This document shows, piece after piece, positions 19,992-31,599 of a stretch of 64,000 nucleotides of DNA. The stretch is from positions 54,875,429 to 54,939,428 of the forward strand of contig CM049312.1 of assembly GCA_026874595.1 (NCBI GenBank). The letters are read 5' to 3'. Position 1 is the stretch's first letter, and the number at the start of each line of letters is the position of its first letter. This DNA comes from Sipunculus nudus (taxonomy: Eukaryota > Annelida > Sipuncula > Golfingiida > Sipunculidae). A program made the position numbers and the translations under genes. The notes beneath the pieces were generated by a model. That model was not told where the DNA came from. It ran no database searches and worked only from the letters and a program-made list of their open reading frames with translations.

Positions 19992-22193
19992 AGTTTCTTG
20001 TAACTGTCTGGAATTATGAAACATATATGTATTCACCTTTTGTTTAATTTCTTTCAGAAACTTCTAAACTGACTTTTCATAATGTCTTGGGATTTGATCA
20101 TAGGCCCAATACCTTAGATCATTTGTTATTGCCAGTTACAGGCATAACACAATGGAACTCAGAGTCGGCATAGGTATCTAAATAAAAAGAAGCAACATCA
20201 ACAACTTTGACAGTATAGCTATTTTTTTATTTATATATGTACCATTTATTTACAATTAATGAGATATAGACCCAGAATAGTTCAATACAGACAGACGCCA
20301 TGCCAGATACAGATAATTCTGCTCTAAAGGTGCTATTCATACACCAGAACACTGAAGCCTGGTACCATTTGTGGTATGACTGACTTTACATTTTATTTAC
20401 ATGAGAATACAAAAGAATGACATTTTAACTTCTCCTGTTTGTCATATAGTCAACAAAAGCAACACAAGAGTGCATAATGTCTTGTGACTGTTTACCTTAT
20501 TAAATATGAGTTCACAGATTTTGCAGCCCATTGAACCCAGGAGAGATACTTTTATGGTTTAACATTCATACTGGATGTCAACAGAACCCCATCAAATACC
20601 TGTATCACCTTAATACTGCTTTCAATCTGATAAATACATTACAATCATAACAGCATTTGGTGACAGTTTAAAGTGCAAGTGTTATCAAGTTTTTTTATTA
20701 GCAATATTACTAAAAAAAATAAATCAAAATATGTCATGAGCAAACTTGTCAATCAAGCAAGATAATACATTTTAGAAATATTGCAAATAAACAGCATGGC
20801 ATCACTCTGGCCACCTTCATGTTTGTGAGGGTTTCAAATTCACTATATTCCCGGAAGAAATAATCGAAAAAAAAATAAATATTCATGAATGAGACGCCAC
20901 ATTATAAAGGGCAGTGTAAAGGCAAACAATTGTTGCTATAAATATAACAGATAGTGTACGATGACTGTTTATCAAAGATTCCGATTATAAAATATGCAAT
21001 TTTTTCAAATTATCTGCTTATATTGGAACAGTAATTTCCACTAATTCAATGTTTCCCTTTGTCTTGGACAATTTGTTATGGTTTGTGCACGTTATTTAAT
21101 TTGAGGTATTTAAGTGGTGAGATAACGAAAGTGGAATTCTTGCACTGAAAAAGTGAAAATCACGAAATCATGAACCCACGAACAGGAAGCCAACCACACT
21201 TATGTCAGATATGACTTATAAGAGATGATGGATACCAATTTCCTGATGTATTCCAGCTAGAGTGTTTATGTATGCAATATACCAAACTGGTGATGTTTGT
21301 TTTCAAACATGACTGTATTTATACATTTTGTTGGTTTCTATACTCTGTTCCAACACCCCTGTCCGCCTAATTTTTTGCGATATTTATTTTTAATATATAT
21401 TGTTTGGCACTACAAATTAGCTTTATCAAAGGAAATTTGTGGAGGTTTATTATGATTGAAATAGCATGAAATAAATATATTTATTTTGCGATGCCGGGAC
21501 GGTGTAGACCTGTCTAGAAAGAGGTGCAAAAATGATGGAATCAGTTCATGTGGCCACTTTTGTTTATTCATATAATGTTGGAGGGAAGTATCTGTGACAA
21601 AACAAACATGTGATGTACAAATACCTCTGTGACGTCATCGCTAAGAATCATCAAGTGGATGTAAATTTAGCCCGTCGTCTTACGTCTCCACTGATGTGTC
21701 ACATGACTGTACATCTGTTCAGTCATATTACTTCCTGGATTATCATAAGGAATCAAAACACAGGAGAGTAATATTTTGCCGTTAGATAATCGCCTTATTT
21801 GCCTCTATGGTGAAGAAAGGTAAGTTTTAGTGCATTATATAAAAATTATCAGGAAATATCAGGTGGACAGGGGTGGTGGCATGGAGTATAATGTTCATGG
21901 TGTGGACTGCTGAAAAAAAAGTAAAAGGAGCTCCTTTAAGAGAGCTTGCAAACTCAGGGTGTGGCTATAAATAGATGTGCAGCTGTAAAAAACAGGATTT
22001 ACGGTACATTTACACAACATGGCATAGACAATTCTTCACATAAAAGTCTTGCTCTAATCTATTTCTTTACAATACACCACATTTGTACACTTATATACAC
22101 ATCTGATGCTGCCTCTCACTGTGGACTGTTAAAATACACAACCTTTTGGTACAATCATCTGAGAATTCTCCGTACCCCACATGTATACACATA
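19992..22193. other. Gene-poor stretch downstream of PAGR1
   Basis: No confident exon on either strand. It could include the PAGR1 3' UTR on the minus strand. A possible unlinked first exon on the plus strand ends near 21819 (see findings). Confidence 0.4.
21630..21637. promoter_or_regulatory. Perfect CRE palindrome (TGACGTCA)
   Basis: This is a consensus CREB/ATF site. An ETS-like ACTTCCTG follows near 21730, and an ATG with a strong splice donor near 21808. It may mark a promoter; chance occurrence is possible. Confidence 0.35.
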
Positions 22194-22590
22194 AGGGTGC
22201 CTTTCCCCTCACGTGGACCCCCAACACATGTAAAATCTAACCAGCTTATTATCATTGTCCCCTTTCCATACATGTGTGCACCAGCATGGGCTGTTTTTCG
22301 AAAGGATTAAAGAGCTGACAGAGCTTAGAAAGCTGCATAAAGGACTATAAGACCAGTCTTGATAGAGATACAGACTGGAAGCCAACTCTATATAAAGCCT
22401 GTATGTCTGGTATGATACAATATTAATCTACTTCAAGCCTTGCCTTGCAAGTATAAACATTTAAACTGAATGCATGTACTGAATTCAAACATGACACTAA
22501 TATTAAAAGAGATTATGATTATTTGAGCATGCGTTTACTGCAATAAATGGGTTACCTGCATGTATGGGAAGGCTGCCTAACACTGTATTT
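22194..22590. mobile_element. Diverged copy of the 34.8 kb TIR element
   Basis: It starts AGGGTGCCTTTCC and ends near GGGAAGGCTGCCT. The interior follows the 34826-35178 element in order: CATTGTCCCCTTTCCATAC, AAACATTTAAACTGAAT, GATTATGATTATTTGAGCAT and AATGGGTTACCTGCATG. It is non-coding. Confidence 0.65.
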
Positions 22591-23014
22591 ATACTATTTA
22601 CATTTTCATTAATAAAAAAAACCATTTATGTTACCAAAGATTTTGTGAGATGTGTCCACAACATAACTGTTCAAATAAATGACCTCAACTGTGAAAAGTA
22701 ATAATAATTCACCATGTGGGCTAAAAAGCTTCTCAAATTACACTGCACAAGTGCAGTGGTTAGTGCCAATTCCTTAAATTTAAATATAGCACCTGATTTT
22801 TCAAAAATGCTCAAATTCATATACAAAACTCAGAACAAAACAGACTCTCCATATATCAGTTTTTCAAATATTAATTTTTAAGAATTTCTTAGAAATCCTG
22901 CCTTTGTATCATAGAGGCTTGAGTAACTGACATGTACCAAAAGGTCAAGTATTTAAGTAGCTCCCCTATTCGACCCTCACATGAACACAAATTACATAAA
23001 CTGACCATGGGCTT

Positions 23015-23555
23015 TCACTCTGTGAAGCCATATTCATTGCTCTTATCAATGTCTGTGGCAGCCAACTTTGGCGTGAGTGTCCCCGCAGACAATACGCCAC
23101 TAGACGATCCAGCAGATTTTGGTGTGGCAGGACGAGAGGTGCTGGCAGTTGGCTGACCTGTTCGCTCCATTTTTGCTGCTTCTGCATCTATTTTTCGATG
23201 TCTGATCATGTCGTTCATAATCTTGTCTAATCGTGCAACACGCTTCTGGGTGGCTCTGGGTCCTTTTGTGCTGCCTAGAAATGAGACAACAGCACAACTA
23301 TTTTATGTATTCTGTGCCTGTTTCTGACATTAAGGTAATTCACTACCAAGTTTTATACAAAAAGTCCTATATTTGACGAGGTTTGGGAAATCACTGTTTC
23401 AAACATATAATCCCAGGTGTCAACTGACACTGATAAGCAGTACAAACAGAGTTGTAATTCAGAACAATTATAACATATGAATTCACAGAATCTGTAATAT
23501 GCTTTTTTAATTTCAAAACAATAAATGTACATTATATTGTATATATATATAAACT

Positions 23556-23623
<68 letters not shown>

Positions 23624-26600
23624 TATATACTTATATATATTTAAATTAAGAATTTCAGTAAATGAAGACTGGAATTTCATTGAAATTGACTGAATTAAGT
23701 TCATTGAAATAATGTATGAAATGAACAGTACCACTATTAACAAAATGTCAGGAAAAGTGTACCATCTATGATACAAGAAAACTAAAGAAAACAGGACTCG
23801 GGGCTCACAAGGACTACCTAGTACGAACCTGGAGTTCTCCGTGGAGTGATCCTTGTCATGTCCATGGCTGGTTCATCAAAGTCAAACTCGGCAAATGCTG
23901 CAGTCCTACAACAACAAACTATCCAATTTACAGTGTTCTAAACTACTTGCAAAATAAAACAGCATAATTAGATGATGGAGAAGAACACAGTGACAGTATT
24001 TTAAACAAGGGACCTATGGGTCACGGCCCTCAGCTGTTATATATGATAAAAAAATATGATTTAGAAATGAGGCACATGCTGGTTTTGTGTGGTAATAAGT
24101 ATAAGCTGTATTATGAGTTGTTGTTGTTAAGCTTATGTTTGATTTTGATAGTACCTTTGGAGACAGAGAAGAGAATTGATTTCATTTATTTTATTAACAA
24201 ATGGAGTACTATTGTCACACAGATTTTGATTTGGCCATATAACTTATAAGCAGAACATATAATATAAGAGTTTAACTATTTATTAAAAAAATTGCAAATA
24301 TTGTCCCAGATATAATTTTTATTAAAAATAATAAGAGAATCGTATGATTTTTAAAATGAAATATAACTGAAATGATTATTAAGATAATATTAAAGAATAT
24401 ATTCATGAATGCATTCATGAATACATTTTGAAAGTATTTGCACTGGTATTCATATACTTTCATTTGTACATGAATTCCCATTCTTTATGCAAGTAATTTT
24501 ATAATGGAGTACATATTCATATTCGTATTTAAATACAATTGCAAAGTATTCCCACCATGTCTGGTATTTATTCAGTTTTCACCAAACAATGGTGTTGAGA
24601 ATCCAGAATGTACAAAATTCACTCATTTAAATAATGATCATAAGTACCTGGTTTTATGGCTTTTATTTATATTAAAAAAAAATAAATGTGATATATTTAT
24701 TTTGGACTAATTTCACATCAATGTACACACTAGACACAGTAGGAATCTAGATTAATATTATCAACTGCATCTTTGTCTATCATTAATTTCCTTCATATGA
24801 TCCCTAATGATTAGTAATGAATAATATGATTTACTTTTTTATTATTAAAATGGAACTGAAAAATGCCATAGGTGACTGCATGGTGTTATTTGGAATACGT
24901 GACATTCTATCCATCGATACAACATTCTTATATCATCAGTAACTGCAAGTTAATTCCCTATTTTAATAAACTAACAAATTCCTTTTCTATTTTTCTTAAA
25001 TTTGTTATTTAAAACCAATAAAAATTGATTAATTTATTGTTTATTGTTATGTTGTTGGTTAAAACTACTAGATGAGTTGGGTTGGACACCTGGATTAACT
25101 GTGGCTGGCCATAAGCTGCCTTGCTGTCCCAGTATATGCCTCGCCTCAAGCGTGCATAATTTGCTGAAAGTTCAACAAGGTCAACATACAGGTGACTCAA
25201 GAGTGGCTGAAGAGAGCCAAGGTCTGACATGGTCTCATAAAAACATTAATAAAAGCTACAATTTTTGGCCAATTTCTTTCAGCTTTCTAAACTAAAAAGC
25301 TGAAATCCTTATGTGTGCATGATATGAAAATTATATAAACAGAGCTCACATGAAACAAAAGTGAAATGGTCAAAGTTGGGCAAAATTTAAGGTACTAATT
25401 TTATATTTATACTAATAACTTGTAAAATTTTAAAAATTCAGAACTAATTTTGGGTATTCAATTGAATCTTGATTAAATAATGTTACATCCCTGACAAAAA
25501 ATCTCTAGCTTCAGCAAGCCCCTTGTTAAGGGAGTAAATATATTTCTTGATTTTTTACAAAGTGCACTATGTTTGGGCCCATAACTTAAAACAATTACGC
25601 AATACTGACATCATTTCTGGCATGTGCACAGAGAATGTATAGAAAAACATGTATATTATATATGATTAAAGTCAGATCAGTGGTTTTGATATTAGGCAGT
25701 ATTGAAGTGTAACAATGGGTTTTTAATTGAAAAATGAAGTTTTTCATTAATATCTCAAAGGTATTAAGTCCTAGTGACCAAATTCTTGGCATGGTAGGGA
25801 ATTTTGGAGACATCTAATTGTATGCCAAATTTTAGGAACTGAGAGCTTAAGCTGGGGAGCTGAGCTCTTGCAAACTGCATAACACTAGCCTGATGTAAAC
25901 AATATGTTACATGGTGCTTGAAAACTTGGATAAAATCTACAGTTTTTGATCAACTGGTTTCAAATTTTTGGTGTTAACAGATGAAATGCTAACAAAAACA
26001 TGCTGAGAAAATTAAATCCACAGTACTTACAGGAAAAAAACGTGCCATGGTCAAAGTTAGGCAAAATTTAAGGTACCAATTTTTTATTTTTGTTAATATT
26101 TTAAAAAATTTAAAAGATTTTGATCTAATTTTGGGTATACAATTTAATTTTGATTAATTAAAGTTATATTACTTGAAAAAAAGTCCACAGCTTTAACAAG
26201 TTTTGTGTTAAGTGATCAAATATCTTTCCTGATTTTTTACAAAATGCATTATGTTCTGGCCCATAACTTTCTTAAATTATATAATACAGACATAATTTCA
26301 GGCATGTACATAGGAACTATATAAAGGAATATTTATGGTAAATATGAGGAAAAACAGACGAGTGATTTTGATATTAGGCAGCCCTGAAGTGTGAAAATAG
26401 GTTTTTAATAAAAAAATTGAGGTTTTTCCTTAATTTCTCAAAGGATCAAAGTCGCAAAGACCCAGTTTTCGGCTTGGTAGGAGATCTTGGGGACATCTAA
26501 CACTATGCCGAATTTTGGATTCCTAGGTCTTACGGTTTCAAAACGTGCAACATCTACGGACGGACGGACGGACGGACGGACGACGGACAATGGACCACGA

Positions 26601-27794
26601 CTATAGCTCAGATGACTTATAGTCAGCTGAGCTAAAAAATGATAGTGCCAAACTGCCAAATCAAGTGTTGCCACTTTGGATTTTAGTACATCATGTGAAT
26701 GAAGAAATATGAAAATGATATCACATTTAATCATATACAGTGAAACCTCGTTGTGTCGAACTCACTTAAGTCGAATACCCCGCTTTTGTTGAAGTAACAG
26801 CCTCAATATTCAGGACAACTCTAGTTAAATTATTACCAAATAAAACCCGCTTGTGTCGAACCTCGGATGTATCGAAGTTTTCTGAGGGTCCCTTCGACTT
26901 CGACACAACGAAGTTTCACTGTATTTATGTTTTATAACTGTTTATTTCTGAATATGATTTTACATTACAGATATTTGTCCACAACATATACTGTGGATTC
27001 AGATTTATTCATGGGCTTTATATTTTTGTCGACATGGTGGGTATCTTTCTCACATGAAAACAAAAACCCTATGTTCAATAAATGGCATATTAGAGAAGTT
27101 ATGGAAAGCAGTGTTCCCATGTATCAAGTAAGGACATCACGTTGGCCTATATTAAAATACTCAAAGGTGTCGACTGCAATGACTTTTTGATAATGCTTTT
27201 TCAAGCATAGGAACAATGATACAACTGGTATATAAAATATTACTGGTAGTTACAAAAAGATTACTGAATTAAATTTAAATAGCATTGCCTCCAACAATGT
27301 AGGGGGAAGAAGTTTGGAAACTGAAAATTCAAAAGGATAACTTTTATTATCATATTTTTATTGTATTAGCGCTTTTGGGCAGTTTGGGGGATGAGTGCTT
27401 TATAATTGTGCAATAAATATAATAATAATAATGAGAATAGAATAAGATAAATTTTTCTCTAAATAAGAGAGAGAGAGAAATTGAGAACATATGCTGATCT
27501 CTGAACAGGAACTAACTTTTCAGGCCTGTCTTCTTCTAATTTGCTGGTGGCACTGTCAGCAATATCCATTTTTTCCATTTTTTTCTCCATTTCAGGGGAC
27601 CGTCGCCCAGGACATTTCCAATCAAATTCCAATTTGGCACCACCTGCCAGTTCTTGGTAGAGTTTGGCGATCACCTCAGGTTCTGGTTCCCATGTCCCTT
27701 TTTCAGGACCATACATTTCATCATCGCTAGCCTCCACACAGAAGTTACCATCTTCTGCCCCTTGTGGCATGTCATCTCCTGCCATGTTGGCCAT
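23015..27794 (-). CDS. PAGR1: PAXIP1-associated glutamate-rich protein 1 homologue (PA1)
   Basis: Three coding exons on the minus strand, 27794-27517, 23905-23829 and 23274-23015, join in phase (2, then 1) to 204 residues. Donors are GTTAGT and GTTCGT; acceptors are TTGTAG and TTCTAG. PAGR1 is a small nuclear subunit of the KMT2C/KMT2D (MLL3/4) H3K4 methyltransferase complex and a partner of PAXIP1. Family hallmarks: an acidic start with FCVEASDDEMYG; EVIAKLYQELAGGAKLEFDW (residues about 40-60); a central FAEFDFDEP (about 97-105); then TPRRTPGS and QKRVARLDKIMNDMIRHRK. This order matches vertebrate PAGR1. The Ser/Thr-rich C-terminus is lineage-specific. The start is supported by an in-frame TGA 21 bp upstream. 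An extra 5' UTR exon is possible: an AG lies 3 bp before the ATG, and a good minus-strand donor lies near 32112. The long first intron contains a full repeat copy (24000-26637). Confidence 0.9.
23560..23618. repeat. (TA)n microsatellite
   Basis: An uninterrupted AT dinucleotide run inside the second PAGR1 intron, with imperfect TA-rich flanks on both sides (23540-23640). Confidence 0.95.
24000..26637 (+). mobile_element. Hairpin-ended repeat, full-length copy (right inverted arm)
   Basis: The copy reads from AAACAAGGGACCTATGGG and CTCAGCTGTTATATATGA, through about 1.3 kb of AT-rich DNA and two tandem core units (about 25360-25860 and 26020-26520). It ends in a GGAC-rich run (GGACGGACGGACGGACGGAC), then the hairpin and CTAA. 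It lies in the first PAGR1 intron. A reverse ORF of 72 codons (25595-25813) has a close counterpart in the left arm at 16640-16858, but the two reflect repeat identity, not a protein family I recognise. Confidence 0.85.
26738..26921. mobile_element. pogo/Tc1-type MITE with TA target duplication
   Basis: A 184-bp element flanked by TA (26736-26737, 26922-26923). The ends are CAGTGAAACCTCGTTGTGTC and, inverted, CAGTGAAACTTCGTTGTGTC. Internal tracts (GTGTCGAAC, TTCGACTTCGACAC) repeat the end motif. The CAGTGAAAC ends resemble pogo/Tigger elements. No ORF. Confidence 0.85.
27366..27432 (+). repeat. LINE/SINE 3' tail fragment
   Basis: AGCGCTTTTGGGCAG, GTGCTTTATAATTGTGCAA, then ATAAATATAATAATAATAAT is the usual 3' end of CR1/L2-like elements in invertebrates, with a short ATA microsatellite tail. 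It is a fragment only. Confidence 0.5.
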
Positions 27795-27850
27795 ATACTT
27801 GGTAATTCCCTTACATCAGCATAATGTTGAGACTATAAAAACAGAATATA

Positions 27851-27854
27851 TAAT

Positions 27855-27889
<35 letters not shown>

Positions 27890-27900
27890 ATATATATATA
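27851..27900. repeat. (TA)n microsatellite
   Basis: A TA run with one TTTA interruption, just upstream (5') of the PAGR1 start codon on the minus strand. Confidence 0.95.
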
Positions 27901-27960
27901 CCATACTTTTATTTAGCTTTTAATTATAATTCAAAGTTATTTTATAGGGAAAAAATCTTT

Positions 27961-28175
27961 AAACAAGTGAACCATGGGTCATGAGGCTCAGCTGACTAGA
28001 AAAAGATTCACAAAAGGAATTTTGTCATCTGAATGCTCAATTTTGTAGGTTGTATCCCTATTCAACTGTAGCAATTAAAATATTTCAAAACCAACAAGAA
28101 GAAAAAGTTTTATGATAATATGTCCAACCATTCTTATAAAATCTACTCTTTGTGTCAGCTGAGCTTAAAATGACC
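27961..28175 (+). mobile_element. Short hairpin-family copy
   Basis: It begins AAACAAGTGAACCATGGG and GAGGCTCAGCTGACTAG, close to the family 5' end. It ends GTCAGCTGAGCTTAAAATG, close to the family 3' end. The roughly 200-bp interior is unrelated to the large copies. Confidence 0.55.
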
Positions 28176-28580
28176 ATGCACATCCTGAAGGACACCCCTT
28201 GATGTTAAGACAGAAGATTCTAAATTCAAGAGAAACATTTTGTACCCTGACTGACTCTCTTGGTGCTTAAATGTTTTTGGCCAGTAACATAGGTCATCAT
28301 GACCTAATTTCAGGTTTTGTTGTAGATTTACCCAGGAGCTGCCTGTATGTCATGTTAGAAGATACATTTTGTGCCCTGTCTGACTGACTGGGAGCTCAAA
28401 ATCATGTTTTCTGCCAGTCGTTCACAAAATATAGGTCACCATGACCTAACTTCAGGTTTCCGAGGCGATTTGCCTAGGACCTCTCTGGATGTATATTTAG
28501 CAGTTTCTTGGTCAAATGGTTGTGATTTGTGCCCAGTTAACCAATGGACTGCTTCATCTGAAGGTCTCAAAAAGGTGTAA

Positions 28581-29273
28581 ACATTGAAAAAAAAATACAG
28601 GTGGTGCCACCAGTCTGCAGGAACTGATTAAACACTCTGTGATCAATATGCAGGCAAAGAATCATGGCAATCATTGCATTAGTTATTCAGATACTGGAGC
28701 TTTTGTATCAAATTTTTAATAACTTCATTTTTAATTGACTTACAGTCAGCTGAGCAAAAAACTACACTGGAATGGTGGGGGGGGGGGGGGGCATAGGTGG
28801 GTCCTTCCAACTCAATGAAACATTGCCTTTAAAACCACAGGAATAGTAGATTTTCTTCATTCTCATGTATTTATTGTTAAATACATTGAAAAAATACAGG
28901 TGGTGCCACTAGTGTTAATGGAACTGATAAAACATTCCATGATCAATATGCAGGCAAAGAATCATGGCAATCAATGCATTAGCTATTCAGATACCCTACT
29001 GGAGCTTTTGTATCAAATTTTTAATTATTCTTTGGGGTACTTACAAGCCCCATAGCTCGAAGGTTATGGGTTACAGAGACCTAATTTCAGGTTTCCAAGG
29101 AGATTTTTCATGGACCTCCTTGGATGTCAAGTTAGATTGACTTACAGTCACCTGAGCAAATAACTACATTGGAAGGGGGGGGGGGGGGGGTAGGTGGGTC
29201 CTTCCAACTCAATGAAACATTGCCTTTAATACACAGGAATGGTAGATTTTCTTCATTTGCATGTATTTATTGT
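28581..29273 (+). repeat. Large tandem duplication with matching poly-G tracts
   Basis: Copy 1 (28581-28882) and copy 2 (28883-29273) share ACATTGAAAAA, ATACAGGTGGTGCCAC, CAATATGCAGGCAAAGAATC, CTGGAGCTTTTGTATCAA, GACTTACAGTCA.CTGAGCAAA, a 15-18 bp G-run, and TAGGTGGGTCCTTCC. Copy 2 has about 100 extra bp resembling 28290-28500 (ATGACCTAA.TTCAGGTTTCC). The CAGTCA.CTGAGC motif links it to the hairpin family. Confidence 0.85.
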
Positions 29274-29479
29274 TAATTTGGTTTAATGTTTAATTATCTA
29301 ATTGATTTGATTCTTTAATATAAAACATGTAGGAATGCTAAAGGGGGTATCCCTTATCTTATAAGTAGTTCATAATATTTTTCAATATGTTTTTCATAAT
29401 ATTTAAACTGCAGTTAGGGGGCGCTAATCACTAGCTCTCAGAGTATTCACAAGCCTACAGTGGTTTCCTCACAGTTAAT

Positions 29480-30860
29480 TTGCTTGGACTACAATTGCAG
29501 CAAATGGATACAGTATATCTCATACAAGGGATATCACTAACCATACTGGATAACAAGTTCACCCAATACTGTCTACTTAAAAACTCTTTCCAGACATCTG
29601 CTTTGAAAGGGTTGCAAGCAAAAGGAATAAGCTCTATCTGCATACAACTGAAGCAGCAGCCTGACCTTACCAGACCGACCTTAGTGTATGGAAAACTCTA
29701 CCAGAGTTCAAAGACATCACAACAACTACAACTACAAAGACATCACTGAGATTTCAACAACTGTACATAGCCCAAGACATCAAATCGGGGGGCCAACCCA
29801 AAGAAACAACAAATTCCTTGTTGTGATGAAGGGGGTCGCAGTGGACATACCGGAAACAGACCTCATAAATCAACTCCAAGAAGGACCCGACAAGCCCATT
29901 ACTGTAATCTGTCGAAGAAACCTTAACGGACGACTGATAATGTAAGTCAAAGTAATAGCAGTCAAGTGGCCGCCACTACAACAGTCAGCGCCGGTATATC
30001 TATTGGACTGAAATGATACATGAGCCGTATTCCCCAGCTGAGATAGCCTTTTGTGGCCGCTGTCTTGCTTGGGGCCACCATAGCTGTTCAGGCACCAATA
30101 GCCCTGGGTGCTATAGATGTTGGAGCAACAGTCATGTAACTGACAGTGAATGGCTACCAGTTTCACCTGTGGGAACTGCAACGGAGACCACACCTCAGCA
30201 TACAAAGGTTGGAAGAATACAAAAACTACGAAAAAGCTGTGAGACCAACAAAAACTACACAATCAAGAACTCATTTTATCATCCCCATTGAGACTGAGAC
30301 CAAAGTTACGACCACCACCAAAGTTCAGCCACCCACCAAAACTAACAACCAAGGAAATGGAAGTACAAACTACAGACTACAAAAGAAAAGTCAATTCAAC
30401 ACAAACCATCAGAAGTTCAACTACTCAGCACAGTACAACTACTACTCAGACTGAGTCACACAAGAAAACAACATGGACAGCAACCCAAACTAACACCCTC
30501 ATGGTTTCAACCCATACACAGACTACTAAGATGACTCCAGAAGTAACTTCAACACTAGCCACAAGATGTCGCCCCTTGACATCACAACATAAGCCAAGTC
30601 CAGATACAACAGAGGCCTCAGGGAGCGAAGATGAAGAAGAAGAAATTCATCCACAACAACTGGTAGTGATGAAGCCATTCAAAGCATTTCTAGAGACACT
30701 GCCACACCCAGACCAAGAGGAATAGCCTATGTAACTTGCAGAACAGCCAGCAGAACAGCCACTGGATCAACCTCAACAGCCAGCAAAAAAGCCACTAGAT
30801 CAGCTTAAACAGCCTGTAGAACAGCCACTGACATTAGTGACATTTTCACTTAAATCTGTG
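29480..30860 (+). pseudogene. Decayed retroelement gag / ORF1-like gene
   Basis: Several overlapping open stretches in shifting frames look like one broken gene. At about 29800-29940, NNKFLVVMKGVAVDIPETDL resembles the fold preceding zinc knuckles in LINE ORF1/gag proteins. At 30040-30150 there is a cysteine/histidine block (FCGRCLAWGHHSC, then CYRCWSNSH) like tandem CCHC knuckles. Next comes a long Thr/Lys/Gln-rich tail (30290-30720) ending in an acidic SEDEEEE patch. In another frame after a stop, a short EQPAEQPLDQPQQPAKKP-type repeat follows (30740-30835). No reverse transcriptase follows. The parent clade is not recognised. Confidence 0.55.
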
Positions 30861-31195
30861 CAGGATACTATAAATAAATTCAAATTTTTAAATACATTCA
30901 AACTAATTTTTTATCTCAGCTGTTTCTATCACCTGGCCGGTGAATATCTACCAACAAATAACTGCAGCGCCCCCGTTTGTCAGCTTATGTCTCCGGTGGG
31001 GAACAGATTTTTGTAAATTGTATGTGGTACGATGTTTTGGCAGTCATTCGGTTTTCACAGGAAATAATCAAGTAAAACAACTGAATGCTCTCTATGTTAC
31101 CATTACAGAGAATCACAGATGACAGGTATCATAGTCAAGAAATACGCAAGTCATTGCCAATGAGCCCTCTATCAGCATCAAGCGATTGCGCAGTT

Positions 31196-31575
31196 TGCTG
31201 ATCAGCAAAATAGTATGTGGCAGAAAGGTTAAGTATTAAGTTATACATTAAAATTTTTTCAAATGTTACTATAAATACTAAAAGAGCAGGTCTCTTTAAA
31301 TCACATTTAATCACACAATAGTCTGAGGTTGTTATATGGGGGCTAATTTGCCTGAAATTAATGCTTGGATTGAAAGGTCCCTGAAGCTGCTGATCAGCGA
31401 AAGTCACTGGCAGCTAGGCTGCTTTTCAGGTATAATTTTTAACACAAAAGAATACATGCATATGTTTGAAAATACATAATACTGATAGAAAAGGTGTTTT
31501 ATAATCATATTTAATCACACATTAGTTGAAGGTTGCGTTATCGGGGCTAGTTTGCCTGAAATTTTTGCTTTAATC
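31196..31575 (+). repeat. Tandem duplication, about 195 bp x 2
   Basis: Both copies contain CTGATCAGC.AAA, GGCAG, ATTTAATCACACA.TAG, GAGGTTG, GGGGCTA.TTTGCCTGAAA and a following TGCTT. Copy 1 runs about 31196-31370 and copy 2 31391-31575. Non-coding. Confidence 0.75.
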
Positions 31576-31599
31576 AGCGAATTATACCCTCCCCATTAG

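Noticed and set aside
23100-23297. Overlapping minus-strand ORFs in the last PAGR1 exon
   Set aside because: These are other-frame shadows of the exon that encodes QKRVARLDKIMNDM.
27459-27794. 111-residue intronless protein at the PAGR1 start
   Set aside because: The reading after the GTTAGT donor (27516) is intronic; joining to 23905 restores the family motifs.
31196-31575. CRISPR-like or regulatory array
   Set aside because: Only two long degenerate copies are present in a eukaryotic context; it is an ordinary tandem duplication.
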